From Curtobacterium sp. MCJR17_020 (GTDB lineage Bacteria > Actinomycetota > Actinomycetes > Actinomycetales > Microbacteriaceae): a DNA stretch of 64,000 nucleotides. Both the position numbers and the translations under genes were made by a program. The stretch is from NCBI RefSeq assembly GCF_003234365.2, contig NZ_CP126260.1, positions 992,001 through 1,056,000 on the forward strand, read 5' to 3'. A model generated the notes under the pieces. It made no database searches. It had not been told where the DNA came from and was given only the letters and a program-made list of their open reading frames with translations. Positions 46,769 through 56,433 of this stretch are shown piece after piece (the stretch's first letter is position 1; each line of letters begins with the position of its first letter).

Positions 46769-49700
46769 CCGACACGACCGACACGACGGGCACGACCGAC
46801 ACGACCGACGTCGTCGTCTCGCCCGCGATCCGGCACGGCGCCGACGCCATCGCCGACGCCCTCGGCCGCCCGCGCCCGACCGCACAGCAGCGCGCCGTCA
46901 TCGAGTCCCCGCTCGCCCCCGCCCTGGTCGTCGCCGGAGCCGGCAGCGGCAAGACCGAGACGATGGCGTCGCGGGTGGTCTGGCTGCTCGCGAACGGCAT
47001 GGTCCGCCCCGACGAGGTCCTCGGTCTGACCTTCACCCGCAAGGCCGCCGGCGAGCTCTCGGTGCGCATCAACGACCGCATCCGTGCGCTCGAGGACGTC
47101 GGCCTGATCACCCCGGGCGACGCCTTCGAAGCGCCCACGGTCTCGACCTACAACGCGTTCGCGAACGCCGTCTTCCGCGAGAACGCCCTGCTCGTCGGGC
47201 GCGACGGCGAGTCCCAGGTCCTGACCGAACCGTCCGCCTGGCAGCTGGCCCGCCGCGTCGTGGTGGCCGCGCGTGACGACCGACTGGCCGGACTCGACCG
47301 CGACGTCGACACCCTCACCGCGGCCGTCGTGGCGCTCGCCGGGGCCACGTCCGAGCACCTCGTCGAACCGGAGGACCTCCGCCGGTTCGCCGTCGAGTTC
47401 TCCGACCTGCTCGAACTGCCCGGCAACCGGGGCAAGCCGTACAAGGCGATCACCGACGCCGTCGCCGCGATCGGTGCGCTGGAGCCCCTGGCCGACCTGG
47501 TCGCGGAGTTCCGGCGGCAGAAGGTCGACCGCGGCTTCGTCGAGTTCTCCGACCAGATCGCCCTGGCGCTCGCCGCGGCCGAGTCCGCGCCGCGGGTGGT
47601 CACGGACCTGCGGCAGCGGTTCGGCGTCGTGCTGCTCGACGAGTACCAGGACACCTCGGTGGTGCAGACCCGGTTCCTCGCCCGGCTGTTCCGCGGGCAC
47701 TCGGTGATGGCCGTGGGCGACCCGCACCAGTCGATCTACGGGTTCCGCGGTGCGAGCGCCGCGAACCTCGCACGCTTCCCCCACGACTTCGGGGGCACCG
47801 AGCCGGATGCGGTCCGGCCCGTGACGTTCGCGCTGTCGACGAGCTGGCGGAACCCGGTCGACGTCCTCGCGGGGGCGAACGCGATCGTGGCGCCGCTGTC
47901 CGAGGCGTCCGAGGTCGACGTCGAGCGCCTGTCACCGCGACCCGGTGCGGACGCCGGGACGGTCCGGGCGGTGTTCCCGGAGACCCTGCCGGAAGAGGCC
48001 GACCAGGTCGCCGCGTGGTTCCAGGACCACCGGAAGCGGAACCCGACCGGGTCGATGGCCCTGCTGCTCCGCGCTCGCAAGGACCTGGCGTCGTTCACCG
48101 CGGCGCTCGGAGCGCGCGCGGTGCCCTTCCACGTGCTCGGCACCGGGGGCCTGCTCCAGCGTCCCGAGATCGTGGACCTGGTCGCCTGCCTGCGGGTGCT
48201 GCACGACCCGGCTGCCGGCAACGACCTCATCCGGTTGCTCGCGGGAGCACGGTGGCGGGTGGGCGCCGCGGACGTCGTCGCCCTGCACCACCTCGCGCGG
48301 TGGCTGTTCCAGCGCGACCACACGCAGCAGCGGCTCGACGACGAACTGACGGCGGCGTTCCGCGCCTCGGTGGCTGCGGGGGAGCACGGTTCGATCGTCG
48401 ACGCCCTGGACTTCGTGGCGACCGCACCGGACGAGCACGGCGCGCTCGAGGGCATCACGCCCGCCGGCCGCAGCCGGATGCGGGCGCTCGGCACGCAGCT
48501 CGCGATGCTGCGGTCGCGGGCCGGCAGTGACCTGGTCGACTTCGTGACGCTCGTGGTGCAGGAGATGCGGCTCGACATCGAGGTCGCGGCGCACGAGCAG
48601 GGCAGCGGGGCGTACCTCGACGCCTTCATCGACGAGCTCGCCGGGTTCGTGTCCACCGACGACCGTGCCGACCTCGGCTCCTTCCTGGGGTGGATCGACG
48701 CCGCCGCCCGTCGTGACGACATGGGCCCGCGTTCCGAGGAACCCGAAGCGGGCACGGTCCAGATCCTGACGATCCACGGGTCGAAGGGCCTCGAGTGGGA
48801 CGCCGTCGCGGTGCCGCGCATGGTCGAGGGCGGACTGCCCGCCCGGCCGCAGGAGGGCTCGTCCGGATGGCTCGGCTTCGGCCGTCTGCCGTACGAGTTC
48901 CGCGGGGACGGTGCCGAGCTGCCGGGCCTGGCGTGGCGTGGGCAGGAGACCCAGAAGGACGTCACGACCGCGATCGATGCCTTCAAGGAGCAGGTGAAGG
49001 CCCGCAACGAGGACGAGGAACGCCGACTCACGTACGTCGCGCTGACCCGTGCCCGCCACGACCTGCTCGTGTCCGGTTCGTTCTGGGCCGGCGGCGTGCG
49101 CCCCACCGAGCCGAGCCGGTACCTGCACGACCTGGTCGAGGCCGGGGTCGTCGACGGCACCGCGATCCCGGAGACCACCGTGCACGAGGAGAACCCCCTC
49201 GGCGAGGACGGCGCCCAGCAGCTCTGGCCGCACGTGCCGTTCGGGCAGCGGGCGCCCCGGGTGCTGGCGGCGGCCGAGCGGGTGCGGAACGCCAACCCCG
49301 GTGCGTCGGGCCGGTACGCGGCCGACATCGACCTGCTGCTCGCCGAACGACGCGCGACCCGGAACGCGAAGCACGCGGTCGTGGTCCCGCACCGCGTGCC
49401 GGCGTCCGGCTTCAAGGACTACCTGACCGAGCCGGACAAGGTGGCCGACCGCCTGCGTCGGCCGATGCCGGAGCGTCCGTACCGAGCGACCCGGCTCGGC
49501 ACGCTCTTCCACCAGTGGGTGGAGCAGCGTGCCCGCACGGGCGGGTCGCTCGAGACCCTCGACGTGTGGGGCGACGAGCTCGACCTCGACGCCGACGACC
49601 TGGTCGACGCCTCGACGGACGCCGTGGTCACGGACGACGACGCCCGACGGCTGGCGGACTTCCAGGCCACCTTCGCCCGCTCACGGTGGGCCGGCCGCAC

Positions 49701-50022
49701 GCCGGTGGAGGTCGAGCGGGAGATCCACATCCCGTTCCTCGGGCACAGCGTCGTCTGCAAGCTCGACGCCGTCTACGAGATCGACGGGCGTGCCGAGGTC
49801 GTCGACTGGAAGACGGGCAAGGCGCCGACCGGTGCCGACGACCTGGCCCGACGGACGCTGCAGCTCGCCCTGTACCGGGTGGCGTACGCCGAGTTCACCG
49901 GTCGACCGCTCGACCAGGTCGATGCCGTGTTCTACTTCGTCGCGGACGACCTCGAGGTGCGTCCGACCGAGCTGCTGGACCGTGCCGGACTCGAGCGCGC
50001 CTGGACGGCCGCGATCGGGTGA
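46765..50022 (+). CDS. adnB: AdnB-like UvrD/Rep helicase with C-terminal nuclease
   Basis: A 1085-residue protein. N-terminal ~20 residues are a Thr/Asp repeat. SF1A motor: Walker A AGAGSGKTE (57-65), LLDEYQDTS, GDPHQSIYGFRGA, SWRN, and TIHGSKGLEWD, with VALTRAR near motif VI. C-terminal RecB-like nuclease: GTLFHQWVEQ, VVDWKTGK and QLALYR. It is the motor subunit of the AdnAB end-resection complex (Rv3201c). GTG start at 46765 overlaps the adnA stop, with GGAGGTG 6 nt upstream; coupled expression is likely. Confidence 0.93.
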   Translation: MTDTTDTTGTTDTTDVVVSPAIRHGADAIADALGRPRPTAQQRAVIESPLAPALVVAGAGSGKTETMASRVVWLLANGMVRPDEVLGLTFTRKAAGELSVRINDRIRALEDVGLITPGDAFEAPTVSTYNAFANAVFRENALLVGRDGESQVLTEPSAWQLARRVVVAARDDRLAGLDRDVDTLTAAVVALAGATSEHLVEPEDLRRFAVEFSDLLELPGNRGKPYKAITDAVAAIGALEPLADLVAEFRRQKVDRGFVEFSDQIALALAAAESAPRVVTDLRQRFGVVLLDEYQDTSVVQTRFLARLFRGHSVMAVGDPHQSIYGFRGASAANLARFPHDFGGTEPDAVRPVTFALSTSWRNPVDVLAGANAIVAPLSEASEVDVERLSPRPGADAGTVRAVFPETLPEEADQVAAWFQDHRKRNPTGSMALLLRARKDLASFTAALGARAVPFHVLGTGGLLQRPEIVDLVACLRVLHDPAAGNDLIRLLAGARWRVGAADVVALHHLARWLFQRDHTQQRLDDELTAAFRASVAAGEHGSIVDALDFVATAPDEHGALEGITPAGRSRMRALGTQLAMLRSRAGSDLVDFVTLVVQEMRLDIEVAAHEQGSGAYLDAFIDELAGFVSTDDRADLGSFLGWIDAAARRDDMGPRSEEPEAGTVQILTIHGSKGLEWDAVAVPRMVEGGLPARPQEGSSGWLGFGRLPYEFRGDGAELPGLAWRGQETQKDVTTAIDAFKEQVKARNEDEERRLTYVALTRARHDLLVSGSFWAGGVRPTEPSRYLHDLVEAGVVDGTAIPETTVHEENPLGEDGAQQLWPHVPFGQRAPRVLAAAERVRNANPGASGRYAADIDLLLAERRATRNAKHAVVVPHRVPASGFKDYLTEPDKVADRLRRPMPERPYRATRLGTLFHQWVEQRARTGGSLETLDVWGDELDLDADDLVDASTDAVVTDDDARRLADFQATFARSRWAGRTPVEVEREIHIPFLGHSVVCKLDAVYEIDGRAEVVDWKTGKAPTGADDLARRTLQLALYRVAYAEFTGRPLDQVDAVFYFVADDLEVRPTELLDRAGLERAWTAAIG

Positions 50023-50117
50023 CGGGCCACCGAGCCGCCTGGCTGCCGGGTCGCGGCCGTGACCGCCCGACAGACGTGACCGCTCGGCGGAGCGCCCCGC
50101 GCCCGTCCGGCGACGCA

Positions 50118-50162
50118 CTGGAGGCCCGGTGCCGGCCCGCCGGACCGGCACCGGGCCTCCAG
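50118..50162. terminator. Hairpin terminator after adnB
   Basis: A perfect 18-bp stem (50118-50135 with 50145-50162) and 9-nt loop; the arm contains GGAGGCCCGGTGCC, shared with the hairpins at 7808 and 31123. The rest of the 199-bp gap 50023-50221 shows no other feature. Confidence 0.85.
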
Positions 50163-50221
50163 GCGGTCGCGGACACCGCGTCCCAGGCGACCGACGTCGG
50201 CCGCCCGACCGACGCGTGGGG

Positions 50222-51220
50222 TCAGCCGTGTCGGCGTTCGGTCGACGACAGCAACTGCTCGACCTCGCCGATCTCCATCGTCTCGGGGGACACCGACTGC
50301 AGCGGCTCCGCGCTCGGCGCGTGCACCGCGTCGACCAGCCGGTGCATCATCGCGACCGCGTCGTCGACGACCTCGGTGCTCTTCGCCTGCACGCCGTGCA
50401 GCAGCCAGTGCGCCGTCTCGAGTTCGTGGTGCACGCGGGCGCGCTGCGCGAGCTGACGGTCGCGGCCGCCGCCGTTCGCCTCGTAGGCGCTCAGGACGGT
50501 GTCGAAGGCGTCGCGTCGGCCGGCGAGCACCCAGGCGAGGTCCTTCGCCGGGTCGCCGAGTCGGAGCTCGCCCCAGTCGAGGATCCCGCTGACGGCGTCG
50601 CCGTCGACGAGCAGCACGCCGGTGCCGATCGATCCGTGCACGACGGTCGGGGTGAACTGCCACAGCTGCTGGTCGCGCGCGGCACCCTCCCACCGTTCGA
50701 CCAGGGCGGCGGGCACGAGCTTGGTGGCGACGACGCGGTCCATCACGGACACGGCGGAGCGCAGCACCTCGAACGGGGTGAGCGACGGCAGGCCGGCGTC
50801 GGAGACGAAGCTCGTCGGCAGCTGGTGGATCGCGGCGAGGGCGCGGCCCACGCTCGTGGCGAGCTCGGGGCGCTCGGCGAACGACGCGAGCGTCGGGTGC
50901 GCGCCCGGCAGACGGGTGGTGACGATGGCGCGGGTCGATCCGATCGGCGCCTGACCGCGGTACTCGGCCACACCGAACGGGAGGCGCGTGCGGATCCCGG
51001 CGCTCAGCGCACGGATCGCGACGAGGTCGGCCGACTGCCGGGCTTCCGCCCGCTGGTTCCGGGGACGTCGGATGACCGTCTCGGCGCCGTCGGCGTCGCG
51101 GAGGAGAGCCGACTCGTAGTCGCCGGCCGCGGCCGAGCCGAGCGTGCGCGTGCCCGTGACGACGAGACCGGGCACGGCCGTCGTCGCCAACGCGGCTAGA
51201 GTGAACTGGGATCCCGCCAT
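50222..51220 (-). CDS. Aminoglycoside/macrolide phosphotransferase-like protein with degenerate catalytic loop
   Basis: A 332-residue APH/choline-kinase-fold protein. The catalytic loop reads VVHGSIGTGVLL: the usual HGDxxxxN has Ser197 for the catalytic Asp and Val202 for the metal-binding Asn. The Mg-binding segment ILDWGELRLGDPAKDLAW (Asp215, Asp223) is kept. By family knowledge this would cripple phosphotransfer, so a binding or scaffold role is plausible. TACCCT on the - strand lies 7 nt before the ATG (leaderless). It sits between adnB and nudC, where mycobacteria carry a different gene (from memory). Confidence 0.82.
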   Translation of the reverse strand: MAGSQFTLAALATTAVPGLVVTGTRTLGSAAAGDYESALLRDADGAETVIRRPRNQRAEARQSADLVAIRALSAGIRTRLPFGVAEYRGQAPIGSTRAIVTTRLPGAHPTLASFAERPELATSVGRALAAIHQLPTSFVSDAGLPSLTPFEVLRSAVSVMDRVVATKLVPAALVERWEGAARDQQLWQFTPTVVHGSIGTGVLLVDGDAVSGILDWGELRLGDPAKDLAWVLAGRRDAFDTVLSAYEANGGGRDRQLAQRARVHHELETAHWLLHGVQAKSTEVVDDAVAMMHRLVDAVHAPSAEPLQSVSPETMEIGEVEQLLSSTERRHG

Positions 51221-51337
51221 GCCCCTCAGGGTAGGTGCGTGACGCCTGCACCGGTGCACGCCACGCTGTTCCCGAAGCCTTCCCAGCACGCCTTGCCCGC
51301 AGGCCTCGCCTGCACCTGAACCGAGGAGCCCTCTGCC

Positions 51338-52273
51338 GTGACCGTCGAGTTCGCCTCCCGGCTCCCGCTGTCCCGCAACGAACTCGACCGCGACGCCGAG
51401 TTCCGTACGACGCCGGACCTCGACCGGGTCCTGCGCGAGGACTCCGCGACCCGGTACCTGCCGGTGCACGGCTCGGAGATGCTCCGGAACGCCGACGGCA
51501 CCCTGCGGTTCGTGACCGCTGCCGACGTGCCGGACGGCACCGTGACGCTGTACCTCGGCCGCGCCGTGTCCGACGCTGCCGACGCCCCCGCCGGCACCCG
51601 CTTCGTCGCGGCCCTCGTCGACGACGCCACGGCGTCGGCCATCGAACCGTCCGACGACGCGTGGGAGAGCCTGCGCATGTTCGGCACCGAGCTGTCCCCG
51701 CGCGACCAGGGCCTGGCGGTCGAGGCCGTGGCGATGGCGAACTGGCACGCCGTCCACGGCTTCTCGCCCCGCACCGGGTCCGCGACCGACGTCGTCACCG
51801 GTGGCTGGGTCCGCCGCGACCCCGAAGGACACGAGCACTTCCCGCGCACCGACGCCGCGATCATCGTCGGTGTCGTCGACGCCGACGACCGCATCCTGCT
51901 CGGCTCGAACGCCGCGTGGGACGCCGACCGCTACTCGCTGCTCGCCGGGTTCGTCGAACCGGGGGAGTCGCTCGAGGACGCCGTCCGCCGCGAGGTCTTC
52001 GAGGAGTCCGGCGTGCACGTCGAGGAGCCCGAGTACCTCGGCTCGCAGCCGTGGCCGTTCCCCGCGTCGCTGATGGTCGGCTTCCGTGCCCGTGCGGTGG
52101 ACGGCGACCCGTCGACCGCGCGGCCCGACGGCGTCGAGATCCTCGACGTGCGCTGGTTCTCGCGCGAGGACATCCGGGAGCGTGCGGGGGACACCCTGCT
52201 GCTGCCGGGTCGGACCTCGATCGCCCGCGCCATCATCGAGGAGTGGTACGGCGGGCCGCTGGACCTGCCGTGA
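51338..52273 (+). CDS. nudC: NAD(+) diphosphatase NudC (Nudix), zinc cysteines absent
   Basis: A 311-residue Nudix hydrolase cleaving NAD(H) to NMN(H) and AMP, possibly also de-capping NAD-capped RNA. The Nudix box fits GX5EX7REUXEEXGU with G204, E210, R218, E219, E222, E223 and G225. The NudC-specific SQPWPFPASLM motif is present. The zinc-ribbon place (FSPRTGS and RRDPEGHEHFPR) has no Cys at all. GTG start with GAGGAG at 51323-51328. Downstream uvrD2 overlaps by GTGA. Confidence 0.9.
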   Translation: MTVEFASRLPLSRNELDRDAEFRTTPDLDRVLREDSATRYLPVHGSEMLRNADGTLRFVTAADVPDGTVTLYLGRAVSDAADAPAGTRFVAALVDDATASAIEPSDDAWESLRMFGTELSPRDQGLAVEAVAMANWHAVHGFSPRTGSATDVVTGGWVRRDPEGHEHFPRTDAAIIVGVVDADDRILLGSNAAWDADRYSLLAGFVEPGESLEDAVRREVFEESGVHVEEPEYLGSQPWPFPASLMVGFRARAVDGDPSTARPDGVEILDVRWFSREDIRERAGDTLLLPGRTSIARAIIEEWYGGPLDLP

Positions 52274-54006
52274 GCGGGGTGCCCGAGGTCCGTCCGCCGT
52301 CGCCCGATGAACTCCTCGCCGCTCTCGACACCGAGCAACGCACCGTCGCCCGGACCCTGCTCGGCCCCGTCGCGGTCCTGGCGGGCGCCGGCACCGGCAA
52401 GACCCGTGCGATCACCCACCGCATCGCCTACGGCGTCGCGACCGGCACCTACGCACCGAACCACGTCCTCGCGCTGACGTTCACCACCCGCGCCGCCGGG
52501 GAGCTGCGGTCGCGGCTCCGCTCACTCGGCGCCGGCACGGTGCAGGCGCGGACCTTCCACGCCGCGGCGATGGCGCAGCTCAGCTACTTCTGGCCGGACA
52601 CCGTCGGCGGGCACGCACCGAAGATCGTCGAGTCCAAGGGTCGGATGATCGCGCACGCCGCGGACACCGTCGGCATGTCGGTCGACACCCCGGTGCTGCG
52701 CGACCTGGCCGCCGAGGTCGAGTGGCGCAAGGTGCAGATGCTCTCGCTCGAGGAGTACGAGGCCGCCGCCGCCGAACGCGTGATGCCGCGCGACACCTCG
52801 CCGCGACGGGTGATCGACCTGATGAAGGCCTACGAGCGCCTGAAGGACGACCGCCGGCAGCTCGACTTCGAGGACGTCCTGCTCGCCACGCTCGGCATGG
52901 TCGAGTCGGAGCCGCGGGTGGCGTCCTACGTTCGGCAGCAGTACCGGTTCTTCGTCGTCGACGAGTACCAGGACGTCTCGCCCGTGCAGCACGACCTGCT
53001 GCGCGCCTGGTTGGGCGGCCGCGACGACCTGTGCGTCGTCGGCGACGCCAGCCAGACGATCTACTCGTTCGCCGGTGCGTCGAGCGACTACCTGCTCGGC
53101 TTCGGCTCGGAGTTCCCCCGCGGCTCGGTCGTGCGGCTCGAGCGGAACTACCGCTCCACCCGCGAGGTCGTGCACGCTGCCAACGCCCTGATGCGCGGGC
53201 AACCGGGCGCGCTCGACCTGGTCGCCCAGACGGAAGAGCCCGGCCCCGACCCCGTCGTGGTGCCGTGCGTGCACGACGGCGACGAGGCGCAGACCATCGC
53301 TCGACGGATCGCGGAACTCGTCGCCGGCGGAGCGTCGTACGGCGACTGCGCGGTGCTGTTCCGCGTCGGCGCCCAGTCCGCGGCCCTCGAGTCCGCACTC
53401 GGCCGCAACGGCATCCCCTACCGGGTGCAGGGCGGCACGCGCTTCTTCAACCGGCCCGAGGTGAAGCTCGCGGTGCACCACATGCGCGGCGAGGCGATCC
53501 GGCAGACCGACGACGAACTGACCCGCCGTGTCCGCCTCGTGCTGCAGGTCAGCGGGTGGACGTCGACCGCCCCCGAGGGCACCGGCGCCGTCCGCGACCA
53601 GTGGGAAGCGCTGCAGGCGATCATGGGCCTGGCCGAGGACGCCCCCGCCGGCACGACCATGCAGCAGTTCACCCAGGACCTGGTGGACCGTGCCGCGACC
53701 CACCACGAGCCCGAGGTCGACGCCGTGACCCTGGCGACCCTGCACTCGTCCAAGGGGCTCGAGTGGCCGAACGTGGTCATCGCCGGTGCGGCCGAGGGAC
53801 TCCTGCCGATCTCGCACGCCACCACGGACACCGAGGTCGACGAGGAACGGCGCTTGTTCTACGTCGGCCTGACCCGTGCCCGGCGGACCGTGACGATCAC
53901 GTGGTCGAGACAGGGTTCCACGCGTGGGGGAGCCCGCGCTCCGAGTCGGTTCCTGGCAGCGCTCGGCACGCGCACCGCGGATGGAGCGGCACCGACCACC
54001 GGCTGA
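52270..54006 (+). CDS. uvrD2: UvrD2-like SF1 ATP-dependent DNA helicase
   Basis: A 578-residue 3'-5' helicase: Walker A LAGAGTGKTR (37-46), FTTRAAGELR, VVDEYQDVSP, GDASQTIYSFAGAS, LERNYRST, LHSSKGLEWPNV and YVGLTRAR. It ends soon after motif VI; M. tuberculosis UvrD2 carries an additional HRDC/tetracysteine C-terminus, which is missing here. GTG start overlaps the nudC stop. Its last 110 bp are antisense to the cyclodehydratase-like gene. Confidence 0.92.
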   Translation: MSGVPEVRPPSPDELLAALDTEQRTVARTLLGPVAVLAGAGTGKTRAITHRIAYGVATGTYAPNHVLALTFTTRAAGELRSRLRSLGAGTVQARTFHAAAMAQLSYFWPDTVGGHAPKIVESKGRMIAHAADTVGMSVDTPVLRDLAAEVEWRKVQMLSLEEYEAAAAERVMPRDTSPRRVIDLMKAYERLKDDRRQLDFEDVLLATLGMVESEPRVASYVRQQYRFFVVDEYQDVSPVQHDLLRAWLGGRDDLCVVGDASQTIYSFAGASSDYLLGFGSEFPRGSVVRLERNYRSTREVVHAANALMRGQPGALDLVAQTEEPGPDPVVVPCVHDGDEAQTIARRIAELVAGGASYGDCAVLFRVGAQSAALESALGRNGIPYRVQGGTRFFNRPEVKLAVHHMRGEAIRQTDDELTRRVRLVLQVSGWTSTAPEGTGAVRDQWEALQAIMGLAEDAPAGTTMQQFTQDLVDRAATHHEPEVDAVTLATLHSSKGLEWPNVVIAGAAEGLLPISHATTDTEVDEERRLFYVGLTRARRTVTITWSRQGSTRGGARAPSRFLAALGTRTADGAAPTTG

Positions 54007-54754
54007 CGGCCAGGTCGTCGCGGTCGAACACCACCTGGTCCGGGTCGGCACGTTGCGACCGGAGCGGCAGGCGCTGCACGAGCAGCCGGGTGGTGGCCGC
54101 GGCCACCGCGGCGGACCGCCACGGTGACAGCGGCGCCGGTGGTCGTCCCCACAGCTGCGACGCGATCGCCGGCCACGCCGGGTCGTCGTCCACGCGTGCG
54201 AACTCCGCGCACTGGAGGCACGGGCCGGCCCCCGGGACCACGAACGGCCCGAGGCGGATGCGGCCGTCGCCCACCACCACGGCCAGGTGCGGCACGCCCC
54301 TGCGGGTCCAGGCGGCGCGGAGCGCCGGGTCGACGACGTGGTCGGCGACCACCACGGCGAGTCGGGGTTCGTGCTCCGGCAGGTCGACGGGGCCGCCCCG
54401 CGGGGACGAGGTCCGGGCGACGGTCACGCCCTCGCCGGACAGGTGCGCCGCGATCGTGTCAGCCAGCACGCCGGCCCCGTGCACCTCGACCCGTTCGAGC
54501 GGTTCGGGCAGGACGTCGATCACCGCGGGGGACGCCGCACCGAGCACCCGCGCGGCGACGTCCGGTGGGCAGCCCGAGGTGACGGCGAGGCCGCTCAGGG
54601 CCTCGCGCCCCGTCTCACGCCGGAGGGCACTGAGGAACCGTTCCTCGCCCGTGGTCGGGACGTCGACGACGGCACGAGGCGGATCGACCCCGAGCTGCAC
54701 CGTCGTCGGGTCGCGCCAGACGAACTCGAGTGTCGGATCGATGCGGATGCCCAT
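53897..54754 (-). CDS. Bacteriocin/TOMM cyclodehydratase-like protein (ThiF/E1-like fold)
   Basis: A 285-residue protein. Residues near the middle carry GPFVVPGAGPCLQCAEFAR and DDDPAWPAIASQL, the signature of the cyclodehydratase N-domain family used by azoline-forming gene clusters, and a second Cys pair HPRCACR near the end, so CxxC...CxC probably binds zinc. No precursor peptide, YcaO or dehydrogenase gene is next to it, so a housekeeping role is likely, as in mycobacteria (Rv3196 region). Tail-to-tail overlap of 110 bp with uvrD2. ATG start. Confidence 0.78.
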   Translation of the reverse strand: MGIRIDPTLEFVWRDPTTVQLGVDPPRAVVDVPTTGEERFLSALRRETGREALSGLAVTSGCPPDVAARVLGAASPAVIDVLPEPLERVEVHGAGVLADTIAAHLSGEGVTVARTSSPRGGPVDLPEHEPRLAVVVADHVVDPALRAAWTRRGVPHLAVVVGDGRIRLGPFVVPGAGPCLQCAEFARVDDDPAWPAIASQLWGRPPAPLSPWRSAAVAAATTRLLVQRLPLRSQRADPDQVVFDRDDLAVSRWSVPLHPRCACRALPGTDSERGLPHAWNPVSTT

Positions 54755-54829
54755 GACCCCACGGTGCCCGAGTCGGGGGCACGCGTGGGGCCGGGTGGTG
54801 GATCTGTGGAGAACTCGGCGGCGCTGGAC

Positions 54830-56281
54830 TCAGCGGGGCTGGTCGCCGGGACGGTCCTCGTCGGTGCCGCTCTCGTCGATGCCCGTTCCGTCCGTACCCG
54901 TTCCGTCCGTGCCCGGGGCGCCGTCGTCGATCCGGCCGGACTCGTCCTCGTGCGGACGGGTGCCGGTGGCGTCGTTGAGCAGGTCCTCGAGCGCCTTGTC
55001 GAACGCGTCGTCCTCCTCCGTCTGCGCGGGGTTCCGCAGTCGGGCGACCAGGGCGTCCGGCGCGTCGACGTCGTCGGACGTGGGGACCAGGTCGAAGTGC
55101 GACCAGAGCGCGTCACGCTGCTCGGCACCGAGCTCGTCCGTCACCCGCTGCCACATCGCGGCGGCCTCGCGCAGACGGCGGGGTCGCAGTTCGAGGCCGA
55201 CGAGCGTCGCGAACGCGGACTCGGCGGGTCCACCGGCTGCCCGGCGACGGCGGACCATCTCGGCGATGGCGCCGCTCTTCGGGAGCCGGACGGTGGCGGC
55301 GGCGGTGACCGTGTCGACCCAGCCCTCGACGAGCGCGAGCATGGTCTCGAGTCGTGCCAGCGCGGCGTCCTGCTCGGGGGTGCGTGGCGGGATGAGTGCA
55401 CCCGAGGCGAGCGCGTCCCGCAGCTGCTCCTGGTTGGTCGGGTCGATGTCCGCGGCGAGCTCCTCGACGCGGTCGAAGGGGATGTGGATGCCCCGGGCGT
55501 AGTCCGTGATCGACGAGATGATGTGCAGTCGCAGCCACCGCGCCGAGCGGAAGAGCCGTGCGTGGGCGAGTTCGCGGACCGCCAGGTAGATGCGGACCTC
55601 GTCCTCGGAGACGTCGAGTCCCTCGGCGAACTCGGCCACGTTCTGCGGCAGGAGTGCAGCGACCTGCTCGTCCAGCAGCGGGACACCGACGTCGCCGCCG
55701 GACACGACCTCCTTCGACAGCTGACCGACGACCTGGCCGAGCTGGATGGCGAAGAGGGCACCGCCGACACCGCGCATCGCCTTCGAGACGTCGCCGAGCA
55801 TCGCCTTGAGTTCTTCCGGAGCACGCTGGTCGATGGCCTCGGTCAGCGCATCGGCGATGCTGAACGCGACGGGCTCGGCGATCTGGGTCCACACCGGAAC
55901 CGTCGCCTTCGCCCACTGCTCCCGCGTGTACAGGCTCGGGGTGGCGGTGAGCTCGGCCACGGTCGTGACCTCGTCCAACCAGAGGGCGGCGACCTGGAAC
56001 GCCTGGTCGGCCGCCTGCGACGCCACCGGGTCGACGGCGTGGCCGCCTTCACGGGCGATCGCGGTGGCGCGCTCGGCGGTCGCGGAGAAGTCGATGCCGT
56101 CGCCGCCGGACTGCGCGGCCCGCTGCAGCTGGCTCATCAGGTTCGCGACGAAGGCCGGGTCGTTCGGCAGGCCGGCCGCACCGGCGAGCTGCGACGGGTC
56201 GATCTGGCCCTCGCCCGAGAGCAGCTTGCGCAGCATCTCCTGGAAGTCGTCGTCCGGCCCCGGCTGTGGTTCATCAGGCAT
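54830..56281 (-). CDS. Putative zinc-dependent metalloprotease (DUF2342/Rv3195-like)
   Basis: A 483-residue mostly helical protein. It carries LAVRELAHARLF, which matches the RExxH-type motif of the family once called 'putative zinc metalloprotease, F420-associated', and conserved WLRLHIISSITDYARGI. The C-terminal ~70 residues are acidic Gly/Thr/Asp repeats. Enzyme activity is unproven. Leaderless: TAGCGT on the - strand (56289-56294) lies 7 nt before the ATG. Divergent from the YlbL-like gene. Confidence 0.84.
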   Translation of the reverse strand: MPDEPQPGPDDDFQEMLRKLLSGEGQIDPSQLAGAAGLPNDPAFVANLMSQLQRAAQSGGDGIDFSATAERATAIAREGGHAVDPVASQAADQAFQVAALWLDEVTTVAELTATPSLYTREQWAKATVPVWTQIAEPVAFSIADALTEAIDQRAPEELKAMLGDVSKAMRGVGGALFAIQLGQVVGQLSKEVVSGGDVGVPLLDEQVAALLPQNVAEFAEGLDVSEDEVRIYLAVRELAHARLFRSARWLRLHIISSITDYARGIHIPFDRVEELAADIDPTNQEQLRDALASGALIPPRTPEQDAALARLETMLALVEGWVDTVTAAATVRLPKSGAIAEMVRRRRAAGGPAESAFATLVGLELRPRRLREAAAMWQRVTDELGAEQRDALWSHFDLVPTSDDVDAPDALVARLRNPAQTEEDDAFDKALEDLLNDATGTRPHEDESGRIDDGAPGTDGTGTDGTGIDESGTDEDRPGDQPR

Positions 56282-56433
56282 GCCGACTACGCTAATCGCT
56301 GCTCACGGGGCCGCACCTGGGATGCCCCCGTGGGAACGCCCGAACCGCTGCGCCGAGGGCGAACAGTCCCGCCGCACGGCGAGGACGACCGCCCCGCCGT
56401 CAGGCCCGGCGACCGCCCCTGGAAGGACCCCGC

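Noticed and set aside
53897..54754. Azole/TOMM bacteriocin gene cluster
   Set aside because: Only the cyclodehydratase-like gene is present; no precursor, YcaO, dehydrogenase or export gene adjoins it.
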